Shown here piece by piece: positions 20,324 through 30,437 of a stretch of DNA of 64,000 bases; position 1 is the stretch's first letter; each line of letters begins with the position of its first letter. The position numbers and the translations under genes are program-made. Source of the DNA: an uncultured Clostridia bacterium. Its GTDB lineage: Bacteria; Bacillota; Clostridia; Christensenellales; UBA1242. The notes below the pieces were generated by a model. That model was not told the DNA's origin. It saw only the letters and a list, made by a program, of their open reading frames with translations, and did no database searches. The DNA is taken from the NCBI GenBank assembly GCA_947053595.1, contig CAMRSX010000001.1, positions 22,356-86,355 of the forward strand, read 5' to 3'.

Positions 20324-20875
20324 ATGAAGAAACAAACATGGATTAAAGTTGCGGTTTTGTGCAGCATTATTGCGTCAATTTTGGTGATTGACTTGGTGAC
20401 AAAATATTATTTCTTTGCAAATTTGGAAGATGGAAAAACTTATTCCATCATTCCATATCTTTTCAACTTTAAGCTGACAATCAACATTGGCGCAGCATGG
20501 GGAATTATGTCTGGAAAACAGGCGTTTTTGATTGCTTTGTCGGTGGTTTTTCTTGCAATTTTCATTTTCTATTATGTGAAAGAAAAAAACAAAACTTGGC
20601 TTTTGACTGTTGCTTTTGCCTTTTTGATTGGCGGATGCGTTGGCAATTTGTATGACAGAATTGCGCTGAGATATGTGCGCGATTTTATTCAGTTTGATTT
20701 TTGGCAAAGTTTTCCGGTTTTTAATTTTGCGGACGCTTTTCTTACGGTTGGCGTGGTGCTGTTTGTGATTTATCTTGTCATATATTTTGTGAAGAACGGC
20801 AAAAAAGACGCCGAAAAGGCAAAAAAGGTGGACAAAACCTCTGAAAAGGAAGACAAAGATGAAAAATCGGTTTGA
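20324..20875 (+). CDS. lspA: Lipoprotein signal peptidase
   Basis: LVIDLVTKYYF, NIGAAWGI, GGCVGNLYDRIALRYVRDFI, FNFADAFLTVG. Confidence 0.93.
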   Translation: MKKQTWIKVAVLCSIIASILVIDLVTKYYFFANLEDGKTYSIIPYLFNFKLTINIGAAWGIMSGKQAFLIALSVVFLAIFIFYYVKEKNKTWLLTVAFAFLIGGCVGNLYDRIALRYVRDFIQFDFWQSFPVFNFADAFLTVGVVLFVIYLVIYFVKNGKKDAEKAKKVDKTSEKEDKDEKSV

Positions 20876-21770
20876 GGTTGAAGCGGAGGATGCTGGCAAA
20901 AGACTGGATGTTTTTTTGCTGGAAAATTTGCAAGATTTTTCTCGCTCGCACATCAAAAACATGATTGAACAAGCTTTGGTGAGTGTGGACGGAAAGGTTG
21001 CAAGCAAGTCTGGCATGACACTGAAGGCGGGGATGTGTGTGCAAACTGAAATTAAACTGCCAGAGCCAATTTCCACTGAGGCGGAAAACATTCCGCTTGA
21101 CATTGTTTTTGAAGACGAAGATGTGGTTGTGATTAACAAGCCGCAAGGGCTGGTGGTGCATCCTTGCACATCCACAAAAAGTGGCACTCTTGTGAACGCG
21201 CTTTTGTTTCACATCAAAGATTTAAGCGGCATCAATGGGCAGCTTCGCCCGGGGATTGTGCACAGGTTGGACAAAGACACCAGTGGGCTTTTGGTGGTGG
21301 CAAAAAACGATTTTGCACACAACGCTTTGGCAGAACAAATTAAAGACAAAAGCTGTCACAGGCATTATTTGGCGCTTTTGGAAGGCAATTTGAAGGAAGA
21401 TGTAGGCAGAATTGAAACTTTCATCAAGAGGGATGAAAAAGACCGCAAAAAAATGAGCGTGCAAGCTTCGGGGCGCGTGGCAATTTCTGACTATAAGGTG
21501 TTGAAGCGCTTTGAAAAGTGCTGTTTTGTGGAGTTTGTGCTGCAGACGGGAAGAACGCATCAAATTAGGGTGCACGCAAAGTTTTTGCATCATCCTGTTG
21601 TGGGTGACAAGCTTTATGGGCACGAGGCGAAAGGCTTGGCAGGGCAACTTTTGCATGCCTATAAACTTTCTTTCACTCATCCGCGCACGGGCAATCGCAT
21701 GACATTTGAGGCTCCGCTGCCTGCATATTTTTTAAATTATCTCTCCAAAATTGGCAAAAACGATGAATAA
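20859..21770 (+). CDS. RluD-family rRNA pseudouridine synthase
   Basis: S4 domain, INKPQGLVVHP, RPGIVHRLDKDTSGLLVVAKND, TGRTHQIRVHAKFLHHPVVGDKLYG. Confidence 0.93.
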   Translation: MKNRFEVEAEDAGKRLDVFLLENLQDFSRSHIKNMIEQALVSVDGKVASKSGMTLKAGMCVQTEIKLPEPISTEAENIPLDIVFEDEDVVVINKPQGLVVHPCTSTKSGTLVNALLFHIKDLSGINGQLRPGIVHRLDKDTSGLLVVAKNDFAHNALAEQIKDKSCHRHYLALLEGNLKEDVGRIETFIKRDEKDRKKMSVQASGRVAISDYKVLKRFEKCCFVEFVLQTGRTHQIRVHAKFLHHPVVGDKLYGHEAKGLAGQLLHAYKLSFTHPRTGNRMTFEAPLPAYFLNYLSKIGKNDE

Positions 21771-21786
21771 ATTGGACTTTTGCCTA

Positions 21787-21815
21787 TTGACAACCCACAA
21801 ACTTTGTGTTAGAAT
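21787..21815 (+). promoter_or_regulatory. Sigma-A promoter
   Basis: TTGACA-N17-TAGAAT. Confidence 0.6.
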
Positions 21816-21845
21816 GAACTGACAAACAAAAAGGAGAAGAAGTTT

Positions 21846-22502
21846 ATGGATTTGAAAGCAGTTAACAGCTTTATTAAAAAAGGTCTTATTGTGGCAACTG
21901 GCTTGTCTGGCAAAGATGTTTTGTCAAAGATTGAAAAGTTGCCAGAAAATTATTGTGAATATATTGAATGCACACCACGCGCGGTTGCTTATTATTTGGA
22001 AGACACCGCAGAAACATCTTGCGCTGCCAAAAAAAAGGGCATCATGATTAGGTTTAAGGCAGAGCCAGATTGTGTGAAATTGAAGAGCAGAGCGGACATG
22101 GTTTGCAAAATTTTTGGTTTTGACAACCAAAGTAAAGATTATTTTAAACAGATTAATTCCCTTGCAAGTCACCTTCATAGAAATTCTCTTTCAAATATGA
22201 AAGCGCGCATTGTACACTGCCGTTGCTCGGGTTTCAAAAATCAAGACACATATTTCTTTGATAAGGCAGGCATCTCAACCACATTTTTGAATATGCAAAA
22301 TGCTTTGGATGCTCTGGAAGTTGGCTATGCAACCCGCTTTGCCATTAAAAAGGAGCGCAACTATGGCACGCATGAAAAATTTGTCATTATGAATGGTGTT
22401 GACACAAGGCTTCAGGCAAAGAATTATGGTGCACACAAAAGTGAAGCCGGGCCAGTGAATGAAAATAGATTGGCAGATATTTACAGAGTTAAACAGAATT
22501 AA
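21846..22502 (+). CDS. Hypothetical protein
   Basis: 218-aa ORF with AAGGAG RBS and promoter; no family recognised. Confidence 0.7.
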   Translation: MDLKAVNSFIKKGLIVATGLSGKDVLSKIEKLPENYCEYIECTPRAVAYYLEDTAETSCAAKKKGIMIRFKAEPDCVKLKSRADMVCKIFGFDNQSKDYFKQINSLASHLHRNSLSNMKARIVHCRCSGFKNQDTYFFDKAGISTTFLNMQNALDALEVGYATRFAIKKERNYGTHEKFVIMNGVDTRLQAKNYGAHKSEAGPVNENRLADIYRVKQN

Positions 22503-22539
22503 AGAAATAAAAAATAAGCTTTAATCTTGCAAATATTGC

Positions 22540-22568
22540 TTGACAAAAGCTTATTTTTTTGATAAAAT
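22540..22568 (+). promoter_or_regulatory. Sigma-A promoter of the rplU operon
   Basis: TTGACA-N17-TAAAAT. Confidence 0.65.
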
Positions 22569-22571
22569 ACG

Positions 22572-22680
22572 AGGGTATCCGCATTAAAAGGGCTTGCAAG
22601 TTGAAAATTAATGGCAAAATATGATTTTTTAAGTGTTTTTGCTTTGTTTCACGCCCCACAAGCGAGTTTGGATAGAGGAG
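22572..22680 (+). promoter_or_regulatory. Possible ribosomal protein L21 leader
   Basis: Located before rplU; TATCCGCA at the 5' side and TTTGGATA just before the SD can pair. Confidence 0.4.
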
Positions 22681-22689
22681 GTTTTAAGA

Positions 22690-22998
22690 ATGTTTGCAGT
22701 TATTCAGACAGGTGGAAAGCAATATAATGTCACAGAAAACGACACACTTAAGGTTGAAAAACTTGAGAATGCTGTTGGTGACAAAGTTAAGTTTGATGTT
22801 TTGTTGATTTCGGATGGAACAAAAACAGTTGCTGGCACTCCAACCGTTAAGACAGCTGAAGTGGTTGCAGAAGTTCTTGCACACGGAAAAGGCGACAAAA
22901 TTGTTGTTTACAAATATAAGCCAAAGAAAAACGAACGCAAGAAGCAAGGTCACAGACAACCATGGACTGAAATTAAAATTGTTTCAATTGTGATGTAA
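22690..22998 (+). CDS. rplU: 50S ribosomal protein L21
   Basis: MFAVIQTGGKQYNVTENDTLKVEKL. Confidence 0.96.
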   Translation: MFAVIQTGGKQYNVTENDTLKVEKLENAVGDKVKFDVLLISDGTKTVAGTPTVKTAEVVAEVLAHGKGDKIVVYKYKPKKNERKKQGHRQPWTEIKIVSIVM

Positions 22999-23000
22999 TT

Positions 23001-23330
23001 ATGACAAAGATTTTTGTTTATAAAAAAGAAAAACTGATTTGCGGTTTTGAAGTTGCAGGGCACAGCGGCTTTGCAGAGGAAGGGCAGGATATTGTTTGCT
23101 CGGCAGTTTCAACAGCCACGCAGATGGCGCTGGTTGGGCTGAAGGAAGTTTTGAAGTTGGATGTAAAGCAAAAGCTTGGCGACGGCTTCTTGGCTGTTTC
23201 TTTGAAAGAGGAAGACATTGAAAAGCAAGCTGTTCAAACACTTTTGCGCGCAATGGAAGAAACCTTAAAAAGCATTGCAAAGCAGTTTTCAAGATTTGTT
23301 AAAATGGAGGTTAAAAAAGATGTTTATTAA
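23001..23330 (+). CDS. prp: Ribosomal-processing cysteine protease Prp (YsxB family)
   Basis: [28 protein letters not shown] between rplU and rpmA. Confidence 0.9.
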   Translation: MTKIFVYKKEKLICGFEVAGHSGFAEEGQDIVCSAVSTATQMALVGLKEVLKLDVKQKLGDGFLAVSLKEEDIEKQAVQTLLRAMEETLKSIAKQFSRFVKMEVKKDVY

Positions 23331-23592
23331 TATACAGCTTTTTGCTCATAAAAAGGGTGGCGGAAGCACCAAAAACGGAAGAGATTCTCAAAGCAAGCGT
23401 CTTGGTGTTAAGGCCTATGCTGGAGAAACAGTGACTGCTGGTTCAATCATCATCAGACAGCGCGGCACAAAGGTGTATCCTGGTGCAAACGTTGGTGTTG
23501 GCAAAGACTATACTCTCTTTGCTTTGAAAGACGGCAAAGTTGTTTTTGAAATGAGCAATGGCAAAAATGTGGTTTCTGTGAAAGAGGCTTAA
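23320..23592 (+). CDS. rpmA: 50S ribosomal protein L27 with N-terminal extension
   Basis: [31 protein letters not shown]. Confidence 0.96.
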   Translation: MFINIQLFAHKKGGGSTKNGRDSQSKRLGVKAYAGETVTAGSIIIRQRGTKVYPGANVGVGKDYTLFALKDGKVVFEMSNGKNVVSVKEA

Positions 23593-23659
23593 AAAAAAGA
23601 AAAGAGGAGGCTTGGATGCCTCTTTTTTATATTTTTTTGCAGATTTTTGGAGAGAAAAA

Positions 23660-24496
23660 ATGGAATATAAACTGAAAGCCAATCAGATTGAAATTGTTGG
23701 AAAAGAAGAATTCAACCCGTCGCACATTTTGGAGTGTGGGCAGATTTTTTGCTATGAAAAGCACGAAAACAGCTGGGTGGTGCTGTCGGCAGACAAAAAG
23801 GCGGAAATTTTTGAAACAGCCACAGGCTTTGTGATTGCAACAGAAGATGTGACATATTTTGAAAACTTTTTTGACCTTAAAACCAACTATGCCGAAATTA
23901 AGGCAAAACTTTCAAAGTTTGACATATTGAAACAGCCAATCAAGTTTGGACATGGCATAAGAATTTTGCGACAAAACCTGTTTGAAACTCTGATTTGTTT
24001 TATTGTTTCTGCCAACAACAATATAAAGCGCATTCAGCTGATTATAAACCGAATGCGCCAAAAGCTGGGCACAAACATGGGCACATATCACGCTTTTCCA
24101 ACACGCCAGCAGCTGCTGGAGGTGGATGAAAGCTTTTTTGCTGAAATTGGTGCGGGATATCGCAACAAATATCTGTTTAAAGTGCTTCGACAAGTGGATG
24201 AGGATGTTTTGCAAGATTGGCAAACCCTTCCAACGCCGCAGCTGAGGGCAAAACTGATTACGCTGGCGGGCGTGGGGCCCAAGGTTGCTGACTGCGTGTT
24301 GCTGTTTGGCTTTGGGCGCGGGGATGTTTTTCCGGTGGACACATGGATTGAAAAGATGTATCACAAATTTTATGGCAACAACACCGAAAATCGAGAGCAA
24401 ATCCGAAACAACCTCACTGCAGAGTTTGGGCAGCTGTCTGGTTTTGCACAGCAATATTTGTTTTTCTTCATGCGCGAGGATGCAGGAGATGCATAA
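23660..24496 (+). CDS. HhH-GPD family 8-oxoguanine DNA glycosylase (OGG1-like)
   Basis: CGQIFCYEK.., FIVSANNNIKRIQLIINRM, LITLAGVGPKVADCVLLFGFGRGDVFPVDTWI. Confidence 0.9.
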   Translation: MEYKLKANQIEIVGKEEFNPSHILECGQIFCYEKHENSWVVLSADKKAEIFETATGFVIATEDVTYFENFFDLKTNYAEIKAKLSKFDILKQPIKFGHGIRILRQNLFETLICFIVSANNNIKRIQLIINRMRQKLGTNMGTYHAFPTRQQLLEVDESFFAEIGAGYRNKYLFKVLRQVDEDVLQDWQTLPTPQLRAKLITLAGVGPKVADCVLLFGFGRGDVFPVDTWIEKMYHKFYGNNTENREQIRNNLTAEFGQLSGFAQQYLFFFMREDAGDA

Positions 24497-24502
24497 TTCT
24501 TA

Positions 24503-24690
24503 TGTCATTCAGAACGGAGAGTAAGCGCACCCGATGTCATTCTGACCAAAGCGCAAGCGGAGTGGAAGAATCTCTTTTCTGCTTTTGCACCCAAGATGTT
24601 TCCACTGCGCGCCTAAAGGCGCTTGCTCAACATGATAGCGGGGCCCTCTAATCGTCCGTTCCGCTTAGGGTGACAGTGTGTGCACATTGA
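24503..24690. repeat. Dispersed TCATTCTGA..GAAGAATC-type intergenic repeat (compound)
   Basis: gtcattctgaccaaagcg..ggaagaatctctttt and agatgtttccac..gctcaacatga; related pieces at 33795-33845, 36115-36183, 52915-53005. Confidence 0.6.
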
Positions 24691-24802
24691 ATGACAACGC
24701 TGGCGGGCAAAATTGTGGCGGAAAAATAATTTTTTTAAAAGTATTGCAAAATTTTGGAAAATATGTTATTATTTGAATAAGAAAGAAGAAGGAGAGCAAA
24801 AA

Positions 24803-26227
24803 ATGAAACAAATTTCATCAAAAATCAAAAAAATCATGGCTGTTGTGCTTTGCGCTGCAACTGCGGCAGGGGCAAGTTTTGCTTTTGCAGGCTGCGGAGA
24901 TAAGGGGAAAGACCCTGTCACTCCACCAGACATTGTTGTTCCAACACCAGACCCAAAGCCAGACCCAACACCAACGCCTGACCCTAAGCCAGACCCAACA
25001 CCAACGCCAACACCAACACCAGACCCAAATGAAAATTTTGAGACGCTGAAGGCAGATGCAAAAAAGTTTTCGGCTTCGCTTAACAAACACAACTTCACTT
25101 ATGGTGTGGGAGAAAACACCGTGCTGGTTAACCCAACCAAGCTGAAAGTTGACAACGTTTTTTATGAACTTGGTGACAACGGAGTGCAATTTGAATATGC
25201 AAAAAGAAGCGATGGCGTTTATTACAAAACCATTTATGACAACACAGAAAATGTGGACTATTTTGCAGAAATTGACGACATGGTTGCTTCGTTAAATTCC
25301 ATTGAGTGGAAGTCAGCAGATGAAGATGTGCTTTATGGCGCTTTGGCGGACGGCAGAAACGTTTCTTACAAAACAAGCGGAAGCAATGTTGTGCTTGGGC
25401 TTGACGGACAGGATGCAAAATTCAACAACGTTGGCAAAACAACAGTTTCCACCCCAGAACATGTTGACGAAACAGTGAAAGACCCTGTTAACACAGAAAA
25501 CCTTTTTGATGAACAAGGCAACTTGAGATGTGGTTTTGTGGCACAGATTTTTGAAAATTGGATGATTGAAACAGATTATTACAAAGCAGTTTCTTTGGGG
25601 AACGATTGCAGCATCAACAAAATTTGTTATTTGAAGGAAGAGCAAGGCACAATTAAGTTTGGTGCATTGGCTGATGTGGTTGGAGATAAGTATTTTCAAA
25701 ACTTCACGTTAAAGAGTTCTTTTATGAAGAAATTTAACGAAGTTAAGACAAAACAAGAGCTTGTTGATTTACTTAACGCAAATAAAGACAAATTTCCAAT
25801 TTCAATTTCAGATGGTGCTGACCTTGACTATTCAAACCTTGATGCAGATTATGCGCAAAACAAAGCAACGCTTGATGGACTTACAAAAAGCGTGTTTAAT
25901 GAACTTTCCTCTGAGATTTCTGGTTTGGATGCAAAAAATGTCTTGTTTGCTTACAAAACTCCACAAAGCAAATCTTCTGCCAGTGATATTTATGGACGTG
26001 TTGTTGGCTGGGATATGGTTTATGTTGTGGAGATTAATGGAAAGTTGCAGCTTTTGGAAACGCATATCTCTTCTTCATTAAGTTTCAATACGCCAATTGA
26101 AAATGTTGTGAACAACACGAAATATTGGGAGGCATCTTCTCCAAAATTGACTGAGCTTGACAACAGCAACAAAGCGCTTTATGACACAGTTGCAACAACA
26201 TCGCTGGAATATGACTTGACAAAATGA
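24803..26227 (+). CDS. Putative lipoprotein with Pro-Asp/Thr-rich linker
   Basis: Signal peptide and lipobox FAGCGDKG; PDPKPDPTPTPDPKPDPTPTPTPTPDP linker. Confidence 0.8.
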   Translation: MKQISSKIKKIMAVVLCAATAAGASFAFAGCGDKGKDPVTPPDIVVPTPDPKPDPTPTPDPKPDPTPTPTPTPDPNENFETLKADAKKFSASLNKHNFTYGVGENTVLVNPTKLKVDNVFYELGDNGVQFEYAKRSDGVYYKTIYDNTENVDYFAEIDDMVASLNSIEWKSADEDVLYGALADGRNVSYKTSGSNVVLGLDGQDAKFNNVGKTTVSTPEHVDETVKDPVNTENLFDEQGNLRCGFVAQIFENWMIETDYYKAVSLGNDCSINKICYLKEEQGTIKFGALADVVGDKYFQNFTLKSSFMKKFNEVKTKQELVDLLNANKDKFPISISDGADLDYSNLDADYAQNKATLDGLTKSVFNELSSEISGLDAKNVLFAYKTPQSKSSASDIYGRVVGWDMVYVVEINGKLQLLETHISSSLSFNTPIENVVNNTKYWEASSPKLTELDNSNKALYDTVATTSLEYDLTK

Positions 26228-26228
26228 T

Positions 26229-26268
26229 GAAAAGGCAAGGATTTTTTAAAAATCCTTGTTTTTTTTTG
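26229..26268 (+). terminator. Rho-independent terminator
   Basis: caaggattttttaaaaatccttgtttttttt. Confidence 0.8.
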
Positions 26269-26290
26269 TGGTTTGTGATATGATATCAAT

Positions 26291-28555
26291 ATGAAGAAGA
26301 AAGGAATTTTTGCATTTTTGCTTTGTTTTGTTATGCTGTTTTTTGTGGGGTGTGGCGACGGCGGACCTTCAGGTGGAGGCGGCGGAGGTGACAACCCCGG
26401 CATTGAAAACCCAGACGAAGGAAATGAAGATTTTGAAGAAGATTATAACCTTCTTGAAATGGATGGCGCAAAAGTGCTTTCCAAACCTTCAGACTATAGC
26501 TTTAAAAACGCAGTTGGAAATTTTTCTGTGAATTATTACAACCTTTTTGCATCAGAAATCTTCATGGCTTTATACGAGGTATATGAGAATGAGAATGTGC
26601 AAAATGATGCGGTGACAGGTGGCACAACAAAAAGAGATATGATTTATGCTGGCTTAAACAAAGAGGAAGGTTTTACATATTCTGCAGAATACGGAGAGGA
26701 CGAAGACAATGTTTATTATCTTTATGACACTTTGAGATATACAATTTCAAATATTGAAACAGTTTATGATGCTTATGGAGATTTTGAAAGCCAAACCATA
26801 ACTTTGGATTATGACACAATTTGGAATTGGACGCTTTCACCTAGTTCAACTTTGGAAAAAAAAGGGACTGTTTTTAATAATGTCAATAACAATGCCTTAT
26901 TGGAAGTGCAAAATGACGGAACAATAACTTTTAAGTCTTTGTTTTTAAATACACTTGGAGGTTGGAAGGCGATTTATCAAGGCAACATGGAAAAACTTTA
27001 TGCTCCTTCCTTTGGGGAGTTTTACAGCGGGGAGGAAAACTTCTCTGATGTTGAAGGCGAGAGGGTGACAAACTATTGGACTTCGCCTTATTATGAAAAG
27101 GTGGTTGAGGGCAAGCCAGAAAATGAACTGACTGCACAAAACTATTTTCAGGATGCGCTGGAATATGCCATATATTTGTTTGTGCTGGGCTATGACTATG
27201 TGGATGACAAGGGCGCGGCTCTTTCCACCGAGCAGCCAACAGAAGGCAGGTTGTTTGATTTTGCTGTGAAGGCAGATGTCAACACGGGAGCAATTGTTGA
27301 TGTGACGGTTAAGGGTTGGAGCACAAGCAATAATGATGTGGACTTAAACAACGCTGGCGAGATTTCCATTGTGGATGCGCTTGCAAAGGTTAAGGCGCAA
27401 TATGAAGAAAACGGCGGCTATGTTGGCGTGACAAAAACCAACAAGGCGCAGATTGTGAGATTTATTAAAGACAAGGTGATTGGAAAAGCGGCATTTGACA
27501 AAAATCTGTTTTCCATTCAAACCTCCGATGTTTTGGTGGAGAGAAGACCTTATGCGGCTGGAGATGTGGCTTCAACAACCGAAACCAAAGATGCCGATGG
27601 CAACAAGGTTGTGACGAAAATTGAAATTGCGGACGGCTTTACAACCAAAACGCAAACCACTTTCAAAGAGTTGAAGTTCAACCGCAACTATGACGCAATC
27701 ATCAACAACATTGTGGAATATGCTTGCACAAAGGCGCCAATTGGCCTTATGGACGGCAAGCCTCTCACCCTTGGTGACGCATATCTTGCTTCCACAATCA
27801 CCGATTATGTGGGCAACTATTTTATGTGCTCTTACACCAACAACGAGGATGACAACTTGTTTGAGTTTATTCCTTCGGCAGAATATCAAAGCATTGTGAT
27901 TTATCCTCATAAGGATAATATTGGAAAAAGCATTGGTGATTTGTGGCTTGCGTTTGAATATTGGGACGACCCAAATGACATCATCACTCCTGCCACCAAC
28001 AAGCGAAAAGACACCGACGGCATTGTGATTAATGTGGGCTTTAGATATTTCAACAGCGCCACCGGAGAATGCACCGATTTCTTCAGCACGGTGGAGCTTG
28101 CCTATGGAAAGTTTTCGGTGTATTATTTTGAAGACGGCACTGTGAATGACGATTTTGAAGAGCAATATACATCTCACATTTTGACCATAGGCGACAATGA
28201 CGAAAGTTTTGATTACAACATTGTGATTGGCGATGTGCCAATGAAAGCCGAGTTTGAGAAAAACATTGGTGACGGGGCAATCAATCCGTTTGCCTTCAGC
28301 ACTCACTTGGCGGAAGTTGGGCAAATCACAATCAAGGGCAACACCAAAGCAAAGGATTTTTATATGCTTAACGATTCCGCTTCTGGACACGGCGTGTTTG
28401 GCACGCTTAATCCTGACAAGTTTGCGGGCGAGGGTGGCTGCGATTATATTGAAGTTTATTTTGATGTTTTGAAATCCAAAGGCAAGCTGGGCGTGGACTA
28501 TTCCTTCAAAGTGGGAGTTTCAAGTTTCCTTGCAAGTGACGTTGACGAAGACTGA
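26291..28555 (+). CDS. Putative lipoprotein with poly-Gly segment
   Basis: MKKKGIFAFLLCFVMLFFVGCGDGGPSGGGGGGD signal peptide and lipobox. Confidence 0.8.
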   Translation: MKKKGIFAFLLCFVMLFFVGCGDGGPSGGGGGGDNPGIENPDEGNEDFEEDYNLLEMDGAKVLSKPSDYSFKNAVGNFSVNYYNLFASEIFMALYEVYENENVQNDAVTGGTTKRDMIYAGLNKEEGFTYSAEYGEDEDNVYYLYDTLRYTISNIETVYDAYGDFESQTITLDYDTIWNWTLSPSSTLEKKGTVFNNVNNNALLEVQNDGTITFKSLFLNTLGGWKAIYQGNMEKLYAPSFGEFYSGEENFSDVEGERVTNYWTSPYYEKVVEGKPENELTAQNYFQDALEYAIYLFVLGYDYVDDKGAALSTEQPTEGRLFDFAVKADVNTGAIVDVTVKGWSTSNNDVDLNNAGEISIVDALAKVKAQYEENGGYVGVTKTNKAQIVRFIKDKVIGKAAFDKNLFSIQTSDVLVERRPYAAGDVASTTETKDADGNKVVTKIEIADGFTTKTQTTFKELKFNRNYDAIINNIVEYACTKAPIGLMDGKPLTLGDAYLASTITDYVGNYFMCSYTNNEDDNLFEFIPSAEYQSIVIYPHKDNIGKSIGDLWLAFEYWDDPNDIITPATNKRKDTDGIVINVGFRYFNSATGECTDFFSTVELAYGKFSVYYFEDGTVNDDFEEQYTSHILTIGDNDESFDYNIVIGDVPMKAEFEKNIGDGAINPFAFSTHLAEVGQITIKGNTKAKDFYMLNDSASGHGVFGTLNPDKFAGEGGCDYIEVYFDVLKSKGKLGVDYSFKVGVSSFLASDVDED

Positions 28556-28688
28556 CTTTACAAAGTGCTTGAATGAAAAGAGATGGAAATTTTCCTCTCT
28601 TTTTTCTTTGTTTTTTTTTGGCATTAATTTCCATTTGCCTATGGACAAACGGGCAAAAGTGTGATAAAATGCTTTTAAGGAGAAAGTT

Positions 28689-29669
28689 ATGAATGCAGGA
28701 GTTATTGTTGCCGTTGTTTTGGCGGGCTTGTTTTTGATTTTTTTGTTGACAATCTTTTGCCTGATGCCAAGAAGAGCTTATTTTTCCGCAATGTTTTCTG
28801 GCTGTTTCATCTCGCTTTTTAAGCTGATTGGCATGAAGATGCGAAAAGTTAAGGTGGACGAAATTGTGGCAGCTTACATTCTTGCGCGAAAGTCTCATCT
28901 TGGCATTTCGCTGTTTGATTTTGAGATTGTTTCCACCAGTGGCGGGCATCCGCAGAAGATTGTGGAGGGCTTGAATGCCGCAAAGGCTGCAAAACTGAAT
29001 TTTGATTTTGATTTTGCCAAGGCCATTGACATTTCGGGGCATGATTTTTTGGAAGTGGTGCGTGAGTGCATCAATCCCAAACTGATTGAACTGCCGCTCA
29101 TCACCTCGGTGGCGCAGGATAATCGCGAGGTGAATGTTAAGCTTTCGTTGACGCTGAAGGTGAATGTGAAAAACTTTTTGCGTGGGGTTACGGATGAAAC
29201 CATTGCTGCGCGTGCGGTGGAAGCGGTTGTAACCAAAATTGCCAACACGGGCAGAGCAAGTGATTTGGTGGCGCGCCCAGAGCTTTTGGATAAAGCTGTG
29301 TTTGACGCCAATGTGGACGATGACTCTAAATACGAGTTGGTTTCGGCGGATGTTATTCATGCGGATTTGGGCACCAACAGGGGGCTTAGCATTGAGAAAG
29401 AACAGATGGAAAAAAACCGAATTTTGGCATCCAATCAGCTGGAGCACAGAAGGCTGACTGCCATGGCGGTGGAGCAAGAGATGAAGGCAAAAGCGGAAGA
29501 AATGCGCGCAAAAGTGATTGAAAGTGAGGCGGAAGTGCCAAAAGCGGTGGTTAGAGCCATTGAAGAGGGTAAGATTAAGGATGTGGTGGATTATTACAAA
29601 CTGCAAAATCTTCAGGCGGACACCGAGATGCGTAGGCACATAATTGGAAAGAAATCCGACGATTTGTAA
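28689..29669 (+). CDS. floA: Flotillin-like protein FloA
   Basis: GGHPQKIVEGLNAAKAA, VEAVVTKIANTGRASDLVARPELLDKAVFDANVDDDSKYELVSADVIHADLG. Confidence 0.9.
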   Translation: MNAGVIVAVVLAGLFLIFLLTIFCLMPRRAYFSAMFSGCFISLFKLIGMKMRKVKVDEIVAAYILARKSHLGISLFDFEIVSTSGGHPQKIVEGLNAAKAAKLNFDFDFAKAIDISGHDFLEVVRECINPKLIELPLITSVAQDNREVNVKLSLTLKVNVKNFLRGVTDETIAARAVEAVVTKIANTGRASDLVARPELLDKAVFDANVDDDSKYELVSADVIHADLGTNRGLSIEKEQMEKNRILASNQLEHRRLTAMAVEQEMKAKAEEMRAKVIESEAEVPKAVVRAIEEGKIKDVVDYYKLQNLQADTEMRRHIIGKKSDDL

Positions 29670-29678
29670 GGAGGCGTT

Positions 29679-30338
29679 ATGTATGTTGCGATTTACTGCG
29701 TGGTGATTGCCGTTGTGTGTGCCCTTGCTGTTTCCATTTTTGTGATTGTGGACAAGAAGGACAAAAAGCGCGCTCAGCAGCTTAGGCAAGACGCGCAGGG
29801 GCAGAAGAGCGAAAAGGAAAGTTTGCCAAAACACGATTTGTCTGTTGTTAAGGAAAGTTTGCCTATCAAGGCGGAAGCTGATGCCAAGTTTGAAGATTTT
29901 TCTTTGGATAACCATCAGCACCAGCCACGGCGCGCCGAGGCTCCGCTTAAAATCAACCCTTTTGACTTTGAAGACGATGAGATTGACGACATTGACCACA
30001 AGTTTGAAGAATATGAAAAGTTTCTCAGAAAAAGCTTGGAATTGGACGACGCAGACGAAATAAATCAAGGAGAAGTTGTTGCAGAGCCTGAGGACGCCGA
30101 GGATGCTGAGGCTGCCGACGCAGATTTTGACTATGATAAGTTCTTAAGAAGCGGCTTGGGCAAGAAGGATGTTGTGGTGGATTCGGAATTGGATGCGCTG
30201 ACAAATTTTGACTATTCATCCTTGCGCGGCAAAACTGACACGGAAATTAGGGAGATTTTGGATTCTTTGCCTCCCAAGGCGCGAGAGCTTTTGATGACGG
30301 ACATCTTGGCGCGCAAAAAGTTTGACGACGAAGAATGA
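29679..30338 (+). CDS. Hypothetical membrane-anchored acidic protein
   Basis: N-terminal TM segment then acidic tail; between floA and yqfC. Confidence 0.6.
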   Translation: MYVAIYCVVIAVVCALAVSIFVIVDKKDKKRAQQLRQDAQGQKSEKESLPKHDLSVVKESLPIKAEADAKFEDFSLDNHQHQPRRAEAPLKINPFDFEDDEIDDIDHKFEEYEKFLRKSLELDDADEINQGEVVAEPEDAEDAEAADADFDYDKFLRSGLGKKDVVVDSELDALTNFDYSSLRGKTDTEIREILDSLPPKARELLMTDILARKKFDDEE

Positions 30339-30437
30339 TTTTATTTTTTTATTTATATTTTTTCATCCCACTTTTAAGAGTGGGTTTTTTCATTATTGAA
30401 AGATTGAAGGCATAGAATATTTTTAGAGTGTGAAGTT

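Noticed and set aside
24943-25029. CRISPR-like short repeats ccagacccaacaccaacg
   Set aside because: In-frame PDPTPTP codon repeats inside a lipoprotein linker, with no spacers.
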